Part shown: positions 1-15,012 of the stretch, piece by piece
How the letters are laid out: each line of letters starts with the position of its first letter
Numbering within the stretch: the first letter of the stretch is position 1
Assembly (NCBI GenBank): GCA_002943765.1
Contig: PQWQ01000002.1
Coordinates: 4,340,001-4,404,000 of the forward strand
Direction: 5' to 3'
Length of the DNA stretch: 64,000 nt
Source: Psoroptes ovis
Lineage: Eukaryota; Arthropoda; Arachnida; Sarcoptiformes; Psoroptidae
Notes under the pieces: model-generated
What the model was told of the DNA's origin: nothing
The model's database searches: none
The model's input: the letters and a program-made list of their open reading frames with translations, nothing else
Made by a program: the position numbers and the translations under genes

Positions 1-1468
1 TTCGGAGTGTGTGTGTGCGTTTGTATGCGTGTGTAAATGTCGAAACATTGCCGATCATCATCATTATTTCATAACATTTCTTATGCTTTTATGATATTCT
101 TGAACGAAGTAGAAAAAATTCTTTTCATTTCAAAAAATTTTTTCCCAGTTTATTCCATTCATTCATTCATTCATCCATCCATCCATTTATCTATCCATAC
201 ATTCTATTGTATTCATTATCATCATTAACCATCATCATCATCATCGTCATTTTTATTATTATTATTTTTATTATTGAAAAAAATAAAGATAAATGAATAA
301 GCATAAACCTTTCAACTTTTAATCAATTTTCTATTTAATTTTTCTTTCAGAAAAAATCAGTAAAAATTTACATTTAATTTTTTTTCATTGATCTGATTTC
401 TATTTATTCATTGAATTTTTGAAAATTGTATGACAAAAAAAATGAAAATTTAAATTTTTACGAACAAAAATAAAATAAAAATTTGCGTAGACAAACAAAC
501 AAACAAAATAACAAAAACGTTATAAATACTTTAAAAAATTTACATTAAAAAAATAAACAAACAATATCATCGATTGATTGTTTGCTGCTGTTGTTGTTGT
601 TGTTGTTGTTTAAATTGAAATCAACAACGATGATGATGATGATGATGATGATGAATAATGGAAATCATGAAATTTGTATGAAAATTTTTGTATGAAAATT
701 TTGTGAAATTGAAACAAATTTACATATATCATAGTCAATGTACACAAAAATGAATGTCAATGATGTATATTTTAAATTTAAATTCAAATTTATCAAATTC
801 AAACATCATCATTCAAATTCATGATGTATGTTGTTCACATCACAATTTTCAAAAAAAAATTGAAAATTGTCTCGACCAAAAGAATTGTTTGAAAAAAAAT
901 AAAACATGAAGGATTGGAATAACAAAATAAGTTCAGTATTCATAATATTATCATATCTATGAATATAATATGATCACAAATAATAATAATAATAATAAAA
1001 TCAGTCAAACAAACAAATAACAAAATCTATTGAAAATCATCATTGAATTGAATAGATAATATGTATATTTAAATGTCAAACATGAATGAAAAAAATAAAA
1101 TAAAATCAAATGGCAAATACTTGATGATATAATATATGATGATTGAATGGCGTGAATCATCATCATCTATATCATTATGTAAGGATTTAGTTTATTCGGA
1201 AAATAAGAATTTAGTTGTTTCTTTCCGCTTGTCTTTGATCATATAATTTTGAATCACATTTAATGATGTTTCTCTGTGTTGTTGTTGGTTCATTGTTTTA
1301 TGCAATAATGATATATGTAAAAAATTTTACCAGAATCTTTCAATCATTTCATCCTTCAATATCCTATTTTATTCAAATTTTTCATATTATTTCCTAGGTT
1401 TCATTCATTCATAATAATTTATTTTCTTATTTTTTCTTTTATTCACCCATTCATTCATTTCATTTTAG
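1..1468 (+). other. Intronic sequence upstream of the first visible exon of the Sidestep-like gene
   Basis: AT-rich sequence with microsatellites and no supportable coding exon. The exon at 1469 begins in phase 1 after a CATTTTAG acceptor, so at least one upstream coding exon (start codon, signal peptide, beginning of the first Ig domains) must lie before the window. The stretch is therefore most simply read as intron, though a 5' untranslated exon cannot be excluded. Confidence 0.6.
629..653. repeat. (GAT)n microsatellite
   Basis: About eight tandem GAT units, just after a (TGT/TTG)n run at about 583-610. Typical of the trinucleotide repeats scattered through this window, and placed in the presumed first intron of the Sidestep-like gene. 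Confidence 0.85.
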
Positions 1469-4400
1469 CCATACCAAAAAATGTAACCATCTATGATTTA
1501 CTCGGGAACAAAATCGAAAATGGTAGCCTAATTCATCAGCCATACAATGAAGGCGATAAAGTTGTATTATACTGTGATGCATTCAGTGGTAAGTGTTCAA
1601 ACAATGACATAAAGCATTAAAAAAAATGAAATAATTCATATTATCTTCAATAATAATAATAATGATATTAATAATATCAATGTTCAATGATAATAATAAT
1701 AATATTCTTTTTTTTTGTTAACGAACAAAAAAAATAGTAATAATGATAATATCATCGATGTATAAATACTATCGATGGGCAAAAATTATTACATTAAACA
1801 GAGACTCATCGCATATTAGTTTTTTTTCTTGTTTTTTTTACCATGAATGAAATGTTTTATATTCTTTTTTTCTGGTTTTTTCTTTTTGGTTCAAGCTTTA
1901 GTCTGATTATTTTCATTTCATATTTCTTTTCATTGATGTTAACCAACCGTATAACATATTAATAATAATAATAATAATAATGATAATAATAAGCATTGAA
2001 ACAAAATCAGTTTTCTCTTCTCTCTTTCTGTGTGTTCAATTCGGTTATTAATTGACAAAAATTTTTTTTCTCCTTTTTAATATTTATTATTAATGGCTTT
2101 ATTGTTTGTTAATGTTTTGTCGATTTGTGTATTGCTGCATTTTTTTTTCTGTCTAAGTATTCATGTATATCGACCCTAAACATATCATCATTCTTTTTTT
2201 TCCCATTTATTCTTTGCTATTTCATTTTCAAATTTTCATATATCATCACATTGTAATCATTATCATTATTATTATATTGATGAAAACATACCATAAATAT
2301 ATGAACGATGCTTGCTTGCTTGCTATTGCTTGATTATTACCAATAACACGTTACCAATTCTCTTGAAATGAAACAAAGAATACAAAAATCGAAATAAAAG
2401 ATGATAATTTATACATTTTCGATCGATTATTTTTCTTTTTCTTTTTTTTTTCATTCAGATTTTTCTCGTTTTATGTTTAGAAAAAATAGAGCCCAAAAGT
2501 TATAACAAATTAGTATTTGCATTATTTTCCATTATAAATATTATTATCATTATCATTGTTATTATTATTATGTATTCATTTCATATTTGTCTTCAATAAA
2601 TGTATCTATTATTCTTTGATCATATTATTCATAGGAGAAAAAAAATGAAGATTTTTTTTTCTTTTTTCTCATAATGATAACAATAATAATAATAACAATG
2701 ATTATTATTCTAATAATAATAATAATGTATATTTTATTCTATCCGTTCTATTAATTTCTACAGGAAGTAATCGTGAAAATGTATATTATCATTATTTTTA
2801 TTATTATCAAAGAATAATGGATTCATATGTCTACCATTATTAGGAAAAAATTATAAAAGAATATCTGTAGTTAAAAATTGAGTGAAATTCATATATTCAT
2901 TGAAAATACATTGTACATTTTGGGTAAATGAAAGATCGAGGAGAAGAAGAGGCTAAATTAAAAAGGGAAAAAAGCATAGGAAATCTTTGAGAATCTTGGA
3001 AAACAAACAAATCTTTTAGCATTTTCTTGGATTTTTTCTTAAATTTTTTTTTCTTTATATAAATTTTGAAAAAATCATCATTACACAGTTTTTCATTATT
3101 ATTATTATCATTATTATCAAGCATTTTAGTCACGTTTAATTTATGTGTAATATGTTGAAATTATTTCTTATTTTTGGTTAGAAAAAAAGCAGAAAAAAAT
3201 GCAATTCAATAAATAAAAAACAATTTAGACTATTTTTTCATATTATTATTTATTGTTTAATTTATCTTGCATCGATTTTTTTGTTTCTTGTATCAATTCT
3301 TTTTCATCTCTCTTGGTTTTCTGTGCTAACAATAAATTAAATTTTAATTTTTTCAAATGAAAAAACATTTTTTTCTCTTGATTTTTCTTCCAAAAAACGA
3401 AAAAAAATAGGTTCACCACCACCAGTTGTGATTTGGAAATATGATGATGATAATAAAATTATTGATGATACATACGAATTTATCAATATATCTACGGCTA
3501 GTACTAGTAATATTGATGATAATAATAATCAAATGATGATGAAAACAAGAAATCGTTTAGAAATATTACAAATTGATCGTACATTTTTATTAAAAGAAAT
3601 TATTTGTGAAGCTTATCCATATTTAATCTACAATAATAGTAATAATAATGAAAAGAATTCATCAAAAATAAATCAAACAATTGACAATCAATTTAATAGT
3701 TTATCATTGTCATCATTTGATAAGAACAATAATAAGGATAAAATTATTTACCATAATCATCATCATCAGCAGCAGCAACAACAACAACAAAAACATCATC
3801 ATCATCATCATCATTCATTTATACAACGTACATCCATTATACTTGATCTAAATTGTAAGTATTGTTACTGTTATTATTATCATTCATTATTATTACGATT
3901 ATTATTTATTTCATTATCATTTCGTCTTCTATTTTTTTTCGCCATTGTAATTGTATTGTTCATCATTTTGCGTGTGTTTGTGTGTGTCTATTGGTATCTC
4001 TATCAAATGCTTTTGATAATGTTATCATTATCATAACCATTATTATCATTGCAGTTATTATTGTTATTATTTCATTGTAATATGAATAAATGACGAAAAC
4101 AGAAGAATATTCTTCTGTGAAAAAGTTTTTTCTTCAAGAATAAATGAAAATATATATTCATAAGGAAAATTCATAAGGCAACAACAACAACAAAATTAAG
4201 CTTTTTTATTTTGAAGTATGAAACACAATGATATGTTCCCAAATGTATTCCTTGTATTCTTCAATTTTATTTTATTCTATTCGTTTAGGATAAAATTTTG
4301 TGATTATATTCAATTCTATTGTTTTCATCTTATTTTTTTTCAATTCTTTCTCTTTTACTTTCATTCATTTGAACAATATTAAATCTTATATCGTGTGTCT

Positions 4401-7400
4401 TCAAAAATTCTTAAGAAATGCATGCATAATAATAATAATAATGATGATGATGATGATAATAATAATAATAATAATAAGAATAATGATGACAATAATAATA
4501 ATCTATGACCGATTGTCTGTGTCTATGTGTAAAATAAGAATTAAAAGACACGGAAAAACTGTGTATGAAAGAAAAAAAAATGAAAAATTGCATAAAAATT
4601 GATTCCATTATTTATTATGAAACGAAATCGCTGCTGTTGTGTCGTTGTTGTTGAAATCAACTTGAAAATCTCCACAATTAAAAATGTATTTTCAATGAGA
4701 GAGAAAGATTGAAAAAAATGAAAATTAAAATTCAATTTTTCAATTTTTTTCCCCATTTTTTCGCTTGAAAATTTGAAAAAATTCAATGTTTAACCATACA
4801 ACAACAACAACACCAAATATTTCGTTATATAATGATAATGTAAATTTAATTTGATAATTCAATTTGTTCAAAAATACATATCAGAATAAATAATAATAGA
4901 AATTTACACGAAAATAATAATAATAATTGAAATGATGACGAGAATTCATAAATACACATCGAGAATTTTTTTAAAAAAATGAAAAATTCAATAACTTTTC
5001 TATCAATTTCACTTTCAAGCGTTCAAAAAGCAATAATTTTGAATTCAATGCTTGCAATTACTGTTCAATTTTTCAATAGATTTTTTCATGAATTCAATAT
5101 TGAAAACTAGGAGTAGAAATTTCAAAATTTTCAAAAAAAAAAAAAAAAAAAAAATCATTTTTTCTCTCAGTCACCAGCGATTCTCAACCATTGAATTTAG
5201 CCCAAAATAAATCTTTGATTAATTTGAGAATCATTGTATGTATGAGAATTGAATAGTATCATCATTTCATCATTGTTGTGTGGTTTACTAAATGTTGAAA
5301 ATATTTTATTTTGAAAATAAAGAGGAGGAGATGAATGAAAATCGAAAATCAAAATAATTTCATTATCAATTTGAAAATCAAAAATTGAATTAATTTGAAC
5401 ATGTATTTGCACAGAAAAACGAGGAAAAAAGAGTCAAAATTCAATTTAAATAAATGAATGATGAATTGTTGAAATTGTTACTAATGTTAGTTAGCCATAA
5501 TAACAACAATAAAATCATCGATAACTGAATTAATTTTTGCCTTTTCCAATTATTTCCACGATTCACTCATCATAATCTTCAAAAAAAAGTTTCATTGGTG
5601 AAATACCATGTAATGTACTACATGTAATACCATAGACACTGTTGCCAATAAGCCAATAAACGACACGTGTACACACACACAATTTATTGCTATTTGAAAA
5701 ATATCATTCCTTTCTCTTCATTCTGCTGTTGGAAAAAAGTTGTTAAAATTATTATCATCATAATATTTTTGAAATATATTTTATTGGTTCAAAGAAAATA
5801 AAATGAAAAAAAAAATTTGAAAAGAATTTTCAATTAATTTTTTGCCAAGTTCCAAACTTTTTTTCTTTTGATTTGATTTGAGCTAAATTGACTTTAGAAA
5901 TCTTTAGTCGATTTAATTGGATAGGAATTCGTTTGGAAGAAATGAACGCGAGAAAAAAATGTGTTTTATTATCATTTTCATTATTATTTTTGTTATTATT
6001 ATTATTACAAGTGCAAACATTTATCCTAAGAAACGCAAAATGAATGACTGAATGAACTTTAGTTATTTGTACGAATGGAAACATATTTATTTGAAGAAGA
6101 AAATGAAATAAAATTAAATAAATTTTATAAAAAGTCGGATAAAATATGTGTTTGTATCAGTCATGATTCCTACAAACATAGCCAAAGGAACGTCAATAAT
6201 CCAATGTGTCCAATATATAAAATATAATTCATACGATTGACACAGATAGACACGACAAATATCATGGATTTTTTCATCTTTTTTCAATGAGAAAATTCAT
6301 TTGTTTTGACGGCGAATGAAAAAAAAATGAAAATTGAAAAAAACAAACAAAAATCCAGATTGACCAAAATAATAATTTCCTATGAATAAAATGAATGATT
6401 TCATAATTTATTTGTTTTGTTATTATTATTATTTTTTTCAAATGAAATGAAATGAAATAATTTTAATAAAAATTTTATTTATTTAATAATGAAAAATGAA
6501 GCAAACAACATAGAAAAAACAATGAATTTTTTTTCCACAAATCGTATGAATCAATTTTTATTATTGCTATTATTTTTAATGAAATTTTTTTTTCTATTTT
6601 CTATCATTTTCTTTTTATCAAAATTTAATTTCATTCATACATTTTTCATTTGAACGAATTGAAAATAAATGAACGAAATAAAAATTGTATAATTTATAAT
6701 CATCATCAGTACGGCCATTATCTGTACAAATTCAAGTGCCAAACAATTTTCAGCCCAATTTAAATCGTTCAACATTCTCCGGAACTATATCATCATCATC
6801 ATCATCATCATCCACATCTGCATCAATGTACATGTCTGTACCATCTGCTTTTAGACTGCCATCCTCATCATCATCATCATCGTCATTGTCATCATCATTA
6901 TCAACATATAATGGTAATGTTTTGATATTGTCAGCCGGTAAAAAAACGGAAATCGAATGTCGTACATGGGGAAGTAGACCACCAGCTGAAATAACATGGT
7001 GGAGAGGTTCAAGACGTTTACCAACATCATCATCACGTTTATATTTTACAAATGATTTGAATAATAATAATAATAATAACAGTATTAGCAATTATAATAA
7101 TGATTCGCTAATAAATGTATCAATGTATCAATCAATGACATCAATGAATAATGAATATCTTTATAAACAATTAAATTTATCAATATCAATTCTAACATAT
7201 ATATCATCACCAGAAGACGATGGACAACGATTAACATGTCGTGCCGATAATTTACAATTAGAACATGAAGAAATTGAAGATTCAGTCATCATATCAGTAA
7301 GATGTAAGTCAATGGAATTTTTTTTCCTTTTTTTCGATTCATCAAGAAAATTTTCTTGAAGAATATTTATTTATTTTTTCAACTATTTCTTGATAATTTG

Positions 7401-9017
7401 AACACCAAAAAAATCTATTGTTTTCAATCTCACATTATCGTTCATTGAATAGTGAATTCCATTCATTGATGAATATATAATTTATTATTTCCTTTTTTGT
7501 TTTCGGCTTAAAAATTTTTTCAAAAGGAATTTTCATTCCAAATACTTTTATTCATTGAATTTCATTACTTTTCTCGATCATTTTCGCAGTTCATCTACTT
7601 TTGCATTTGAAAATATTACCGGCTAAAATAGTGCGCGAAAAATATTCATAACATTTTTGTTTATATATTCATCAGAAAGGAAGAAATTTTAGAAAAAAAT
7701 TTCATTCCATTTTGTTGTATTCAAAAATCCAATATTAAAAATAAAGAAGAATGAAATAGAATAAAATCAAATGAATGCTAATTTTTCATTTATTCAATTT
7801 CTCCGCCACGGTTGTTATTGTTGTTGTTTTATATTTTCATTCTTATATTCTCAATATATATCAATTCTTATAATTTATTTCCTAGCCAAACGATGCCATA
7901 TCATTGAATTTATTCAAAAAGAAGAAAAAACGAGAAAAGATTGAAATGCTTTCAAAAACAAATTTCGAAAAGAGAGAAGTGTGAAATATATTTTCAAATT
8001 TCAATTTCATTTTCAAACAAAACAAAAAAATAATGACAATAGACAATGATTTGACTGAAATTTTCACAGTGATTTTGATGAAATTTATTATGATAATAAC
8101 AATGAAAATAAAATGAGAAAAACAAAAGAATTGTTGTGATTAGATGATTTCAAATGTATTTGACAAGGAAAATCTTTAATTGTATCAATTTAATAATTCA
8201 TAATGTATTTAGAATTTAAAATCACTAAAAAAAATTCTTATAAAAATCATTTGATGTAAAATTTCATCGATGATTCATAGAAAAAAAATTCGTGTCATTA
8301 TTCCAAGGCTAAAATTTTCTCACATTTAGTTTGATTTATTGAATTTTTATTTTCAATTCCATCATTTATTTTGGTTCATTTTGTCATTTCATTATAATAG
8401 ATGATAATATTCATTTTTTTCTTGAATTTGTATGCATTTTTTGCAACAAATAAAATATTATTTTCTTATACAATAATATTCAACATTATTATTATTATTA
8501 TTATTATTCTTATATCTATCATTTTACACTTGATTTCATTTTTACAAATCTAATTTTTCTTATTTTATTTTTTTCATTTTTGTAAACTTGCAAACATTTT
8601 GTCGGTTTTCATTTTTTTTTTTTTTCGTTTACTTTTCATTTATTTCTATTCATTTTATTTATTTATATAAAAATCAATGAATGTTTCATGATTGTTAAAA
8701 TTGAAGCAAGCGAATGAAAAAAAAAATTCTGCAAACATCTTATCTCTCTGGTAAATAATAATAACATTATTATTACTATTAACTAATTCAATTTAAAAAT
8801 TTTTGCTTCTATCTCTTTTTTTGTTCAATGAAACAAAATTTTGTGAAATTTTTCCTTATTTCATATTTTATATTCCATATCTTCTTCTTCTTTCTTTCGT
8901 CTTTGGTGAACTAATTGAATCAATGAACTAAGATATTTATCCATTGATCATATTTTTTTCGCTTCCACATAAAAAAAAATGAAAAATAAAAAACAAATTG
9001 TGAAAATAGCATTGTTT

Positions 9018-9064
<47 letters not shown>

Positions 9065-12000
9065 AAATTCATATATGAAACTGCAAAATAATATCGATAA
9101 TAATAATAATAAATGAAAACTATGACAAAGTATGAAAAAAAACAACTGAATCATCATTCATTGCCGAATTTTTCTTTTTCAAATCTCTCTCTTCATCTCT
9201 ATCTCTGGTTCATTATTCCTTTACAGAATATAATATTCTTTTTTCGATAATATTAATGATTTGACAACATTCATTTTTTTTATATCGAAAATTTTTTGTA
9301 TAAATATCGATAATATAATATGAATGATGGTAAGAGACACATTATAGATTTATACATAGAAATAGATATTATTGAATAATAATAATAATAATATGCCTTA
9401 TTATCATTATTATTATTATCATCATCATCATTGAATCCACAAAATGTCTCAGTTTCCGGTGACAAGGCTTTTGATGCAATATAAATGCAACAACTAAATG
9501 TTAATTTGGTTTTTATTTTTGCTTCATATTCGATATCGAGAGAAATGGAAAATATCAAAATAAAAAAATGAAAATGAAAATGTTTGATTCATTTTTTTTC
9601 GATTCTTTTGTCTGAAATTCAAATAATAATGATAATAATTCATATCAATTTATTTTCATTGCTGGTTTTTGCTCTTTATTTTGATTTATATTAATTCAAA
9701 ATAATAATAATGATAATAATACTAATAATAAATGTCCGGAAAAGTTTTTTTGTTTCTTCTTATATTTTTCTGTTGTATTCATTGATTCATTCATTCATTC
9801 ATTTTTAGTTTCTTTGTCTTTCATTTGTTTGTTTGTGTGTGTTTGTAAAACATAAAACAATGTTCAATAACAACAATAATACGAACAAAAAATGAAACAT
9901 TGTTAATAATCATTGTGTTTGACCGCAATCCGATACATTTTTTTTTGAATTAGAAATTATGATTGAATTGTATTTGTTAGAAATACATTTATTTATTGCT
10001 GTTGTGGATATAAGATGTTTGATATTTCAAAATGGAACTGATTTGTTTTCTCTTTTCTCATTTAATTTCATATTTCTTATTACTTTATCTTTATATGAGG
10101 ATTGATTTATAATTTCTATTACTTTTTTTCTAATTTTATTATTATTATCGATATTTCTATTATAAATATTGATATAATTATTCCATTTTTATTATCATTT
10201 TTTTTCTTCGTTTACAATATTCTCATAAAATCATAATAGATGCTCCATTATTAACGCTATCGTTAGGATCTAAAATACCTGAAAATATACGTGAAGGATC
10301 GGATGTTTATTTTGAATGTATTTCAAAATCAAATCCACCATTAACTGAAGTTGTTTGGCTTTTCGAAGGAAAACCATTAATAAATGATCCTGTACAAGGT
10401 ATTTTAGTTACCAATCAATCATTGGTCATGCAACGTGTAAATCGTGATCATCGTGGTAATTATCAATGTGCAGCATCGAATCCAGAAGGAATTTCGGCTA
10501 GCAATAAAGTTTTTCTCAACGTACATTGTAAGTTAACTTTATTATTTTAATTTTTTTTTTTCGAAAAATTCAATTTCAGATTTTAATTCACAGTCATTCA
10601 TGAATAATTCAAAATTTATTAATACATAATCATGATTATAATAATCTTTCTTTCCAAAATTACCCCTAGTTTCACCAATCTGTAAGCCAACACAAACATT
10701 GATATATGGTGTTGCTCGTACTGAACAGATACGTGTTTCATGTGAAGTTGAAGCTGAACCAATAACACCGATACAATTTCGTTGGTATTTTAATAATTCA
10801 TTGGAAAATTATGAGCTATCAAAGGATGAATATACATTAGAAATTTTGCAGCCAAATTCATCGATTGAAAAGAGTAAAAAATTTTTCAACAATCCACATT
10901 TATTAAGTCAATTATCATTGGAGAATGTGTTCAGTACGATTGTATCGATGAACAATTATGTGGAGCCAAATGTTGCACGTAGTAATGCAACATATTCACC
11001 ACGTAGTCGAATAGGTTATGGTCTGTTGTATTGTATGGCGGAAAATTCAGTGGGCGTACAACGTGATCCATGTATATTTAAAATTATTGAAGCAGGTAAT
11101 ATTTTTTTTCATTAATTTTCTAATTTGAATCCGAATCCTTCCTTGTCTTAAAATTCAATCATAGAGCTGCACATGGTTCAAAATGATTTCCATAATACAA
11201 AAAAAAAAATAATTACAAAGATTAATAATTTATTGAATTTTTTATTTTAATTTTTTTTCTGGAATTCTATTTCATTTTATTCCATCTCATCTTTCGAAAA
11301 AAATGAAGATAAAATTAATTTTTTCCAAAGCACATATTCGTATATGATTCCTGATGAATAAATCAATAATAGGTACACATAAAGTATGATATATGAAATG
11401 ATAATTTTTTTCCATAGAATTCATTGGAAAAAAATTATAATTATTCGCGTGCATTTGATAAGAAAATTGTGCCTACAGAATTCATGGAAAAATTTGTTTT
11501 GAATCTCTTTTTTCGATTGGTTGGCTGGCTGGTTGGTTCGCTGGTTAATCACTAGAAATAATGACAATAATGTGTATGAAAGATGCATACATATTTGTAT
11601 GCATTTGCTTTTTAATCACATTATTCAAACTTTTGAATCCTAAAAATTATTATTATTATTATGATTATGAAAAGAAATGAAAATTATAAAAGACAATTTC
11701 AAATTTCAAATTTTTTGTTCTCCTTTATGGAATTTGAGATTCTTCTCTGAAAGTTCCATTTTTTCTGTATTGTTGTATTTAATTTATCGATCTCTCTTGA
11801 AACCCAACCAACCAACCAACCATCGTCTATGCTTTTGACAGCAACAAACAAACGACAAACATATCTTATTATATATGCGAGAGATGTTAATTCATTCATC
11901 GATTATTCTTGAAAACTTACACTTAACTTAAACATCAAACACAATATATGATAATATGAATGTAAAAAAAAATCATTTCTTTCTGGCGTAGATTGCATTG

Positions 12001-14503
12001 TCTTTGATGTTTGTTTCTCTTCTTCTTTTGATTATTGCTGGCTGTCGTTGTTGTTGTTGTTAGTATTAAAATTATAAAATTAAATGTCTTTTTTTACTCT
12101 CATATTCTTTGTTACATAATAACAATGGGAAAACGAATTGTTTTTATTAATTTTATTTTACGTAAAATTGAAAAAAATTTTAAAATAAAAGAAATTCTTG
12201 TATCGCCGGTCATGTTATCACAATGTAATTTAATGTATCACTTAGAATGGTGTGAATTACAAAATCAATAATCACTCTTTTGTTGCACAGAGTCAAAAGT
12301 CTACGGAGACATACATCATTGAGACTAAAATTTCAAATTTTTTTCAATGTAACTATTGAAAAATTGAATTTAAATAAAAAAAATCAAAAATCAAATAAAA
12401 TCTCCAATTATTCATACAAAAGTTATAAGTAAAAATTTAATTTTTTTCAATTTTCTAGGTCAACCAAATTCTGTTCATGATTGCCGCATTTTCAATGTAA
12501 CGATGACATCATTCATTTTAAAATGTATACCTGGCGAAAATGGTGGTCTTAGACAAATATTTCATCTCGAAGTTTATAATATTGGTTCGTTTGTTTGTTT
12601 AATTATTTTCTATTCATATATATTCAAATAAAAACTACTGTCTTTGACTTTGACTAATCCTATTATCATTATTGATTCTATTATCAGAAAAAGAACATTT
12701 ACAAACAAATGTAACGCGTGATAATCCAGTATTTGAGGTTGATAAACTTCCACCAGAAACTGCATTTATTTTGAATGTATTCAGTTCGAATGATAAAGGA
12801 AGAAGTGATTCGGTCACGTTACGAACAGCGACAAGAGCATATGCAGAAAAACATACAACCAATGGTAAAAGTAAGTCGACATCAAAATCTTATTGCTTTG
12901 CAAAAAAAAAATATTGAAAATCCTTCGAACGATTCATGAAACCACATTTTTTTTTATTTTTCGTTGAATGTCAATCAACAGCATCTCGATTTTTATTTCT
13001 TAAGGAATTTTATTCAAGATTATTTTGATCTTCTGCTGTTTTGGGTTGTTGTTGATCTTGCAAACACTTAGAATGAATAAATAATTTTTTTTTGTTTTAG
13101 CTTTTGTCTATATTTTATTATTTTTGTCACGTTCATATTAACCAATAAAAAAAAAAACAAAATGTTGAAAGTACAATAATTCAATTTATTGTTGACCGAA
13201 TCTTTATTTATTATTTTCTCTACCACATTTCGATCAAATTGATTTCTAACATAAGAGTTATTCTTCTAGGGTGAAAAAAATATATTCACCATTTTTATTC
13301 ATGTATTTAAAACTCATATAAATGTTCAAACAATTTTTTCAAATTGAAACAAATTATTTGCATCGATTCAAAAATAATCGGAACAATTTATTAATTTTTT
13401 TCTTTCATCATCACAGAACAAAAAGCGCTACTGTTGGATGATATAAATCAATTAATCATTAATCCAATATTCGGAGCCTTGATTGTTGCGCTAATATCAT
13501 TAATACTATTATGTTTGGCAACAATCGTATTTATACGCAGTCGTTTTTGTTCAAAATCACATCAATCATCATCATCATCATCGAATAATTCACCAGATTA
13601 TAATAATCAAAGAGGTAATGCAAGAGAATGATTTTGCATAATTTTATTTTAAATTAAATTCTCTTTCCAGATTTGAAAAATGATGAATTAAATTATTTGA
13701 ACGAAAATTCGACATTTGATAAGCATAAAAATAATGAAAAATTGTTTGTATCTTTTTCAAATCATTCGCCAACTTTGCCTTCAACATCACTGACAACAAC
13801 AACGACAACACCAATGAATCATCATAATCATCCTCATCATCATCATCAGCAGCAGCAGCAGCAACAACAGCAATATTTGATTCGATCATCATTCACATCA
13901 GAAGCGCCTACATTTGTTGAATATCATACTCATAATTCAATTAATGATAACACTAATAATAACATTAGAAATTGTACACCTATGACGGATATTTGTTCAA
14001 CAATTTTAAATAAACAAACAGAATCAAATCCATATTATGTGACGACATCGACTAATAATAATAATAATGATTTCATTCCACTTCAACATTCAATGGCATC
14101 ATCATCAAGATATTCGACAGCAACAACTACATCAACAAACTCTCAAAGTGACCTTATGACAAATGCATTCACATATAATTTGGCAGAAGCAGCACCTTCA
14201 GTAACGACGACGAATGCAATTTATCCAATCTCAAATGATTTAATCAAGATTAGCTCAATTAATTGCCCATTCAATAACAATCATAATAATAACAATAGCA
14301 ATCAAACGCTATCTTCAAGAGATTTATCATCATCAATATTAAGGCCTGTTACGATTGAAAATATTTCATCATCATTATCAAATAAAACAGTTGATGATGA
14401 ATGGCCACATTTAAGGAGTGATATCAATAATACATTAATACAATCGACAACTAATAATGATAATTTTCAGCGACAATTGACTCAATTAAATATTCCTCCA
14501 TAA
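1469..14503 (+). CDS. Sidestep-like immunoglobulin-superfamily cell-adhesion receptor (5'-partial, nine exons)
   Basis: Exons: 1469-1588, 3411-3854, 6710-7303, 10240-10527, 10670-11095, 12459-12584, 12688-12870, 13417-13614, 13671-14503 (TAA). They give 1069 residues in one frame. Seen: four Ig domains with the usual Cys-Trp-Cys pattern (YCDAF...VIWK...ICEAY; IECRTWGSRPPAEITWW...LTCRADN; YFECISK...VVWLFEG...YQCAASN; VSCEVEAE...FRWYF...LYCMAEN). An FN3-like domain follows (ending TAFILNVFSSNDKGRS), then one membrane segment (FGALIVALISLILLCLATIVFI) and a low-complexity tail of about 290 residues ending NIPP. Drosophila Side proteins have five Ig domains, one FN3 and one membrane helix and act as ligands for Beat receptors in axon and synapse targeting; this fits if one Ig domain lies upstream. 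Odd: His/Gln, Ser and Asn runs sit inside or between Ig domains, and all introns are phase 1. The donor after 12584 is weak (GTTCGT). A nephrin-type protein is the main alternative. Confidence 0.8.
9021..9062. repeat. (GT)21 dinucleotide microsatellite
   Basis: Uninterrupted GT run of 42 bases in the large intron (7304-10239) of the Sidestep-like gene. It is the longest pure dinucleotide repeat seen in the window and a likely length-variable locus. Confidence 0.95.
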
Positions 14504-15012
14504 TGAAATAAATATATGTTACGGTGTTGAAAAAAATATTTTTATCAATACGAAAAGGATAAGAACCGGATCATGTTTGATCAAGAAACACTTGAAAACA
14601 ATAATGATCTCATCCATCCTATTTCAACAATCATCAATTCACTAAATTGGCTCAATTTCAAAGAATATACCATCATTGCAGAATGCCAAACGACAATCTT
14701 TCTAATTTATCAGAAACATTGTTATCTACTATGACAAAAAGCAAACTGTTTGGAGAAACACTGAAATATAATGTCTATGAAAATGGAAATAATGATGCTT
14801 GAGATTGTTTTCTGTTAATTGATTATTATTCTTATCATCTAATCAGATGATCGACTCATCGTAATCATTTGATTGATTGTTTGGAAATAATTAATTGCTT
14901 TTTGGTTGGAAAAATTTAGTATAAAATACGATACGATTCCCAGCAAAAAATCATTCATCAATCTTCCCTTTTTTTCCCAATTAAACTAAAAAATAATTTT
15001 AAAAAAATCAAA
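14504..15012 (+). promoter_or_regulatory. Intergenic: 3' end of Sidestep-like gene and promoter of the ML-domain gene
   Basis: An AATAAA lies at 14507-14512, immediately after the Sidestep-like stop codon, and could serve as its polyadenylation signal. A TATAAAA box lies at 14920-14926, 87 bases before the ATG of the downstream ML-domain gene, a suitable distance for a short 5' untranslated region. No coding sequence is seen between them. Confidence 0.55.

Noticed and set aside
4300..4602. 100-codon plus-strand open frame in an intron of the Sidestep-like gene
   Set aside because: Mostly a translated AAT/ATG microsatellite giving Ile and Met runs; lies inside the intron between 3854 and 6710.
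5136..5154. A tract as a possible retroposed-gene poly(A) tail (also near 53442, 57881 and 63345)
   Set aside because: No processed-gene sequence precedes any of these tracts and A/T homopolymers are abundant throughout the window.
12035..12271. 78-codon frame between exons of the Sidestep-like gene
   Set aside because: Lies in the intron 11096-12458, starts in a GTT repeat and is not needed for frame continuity between flanking exons.
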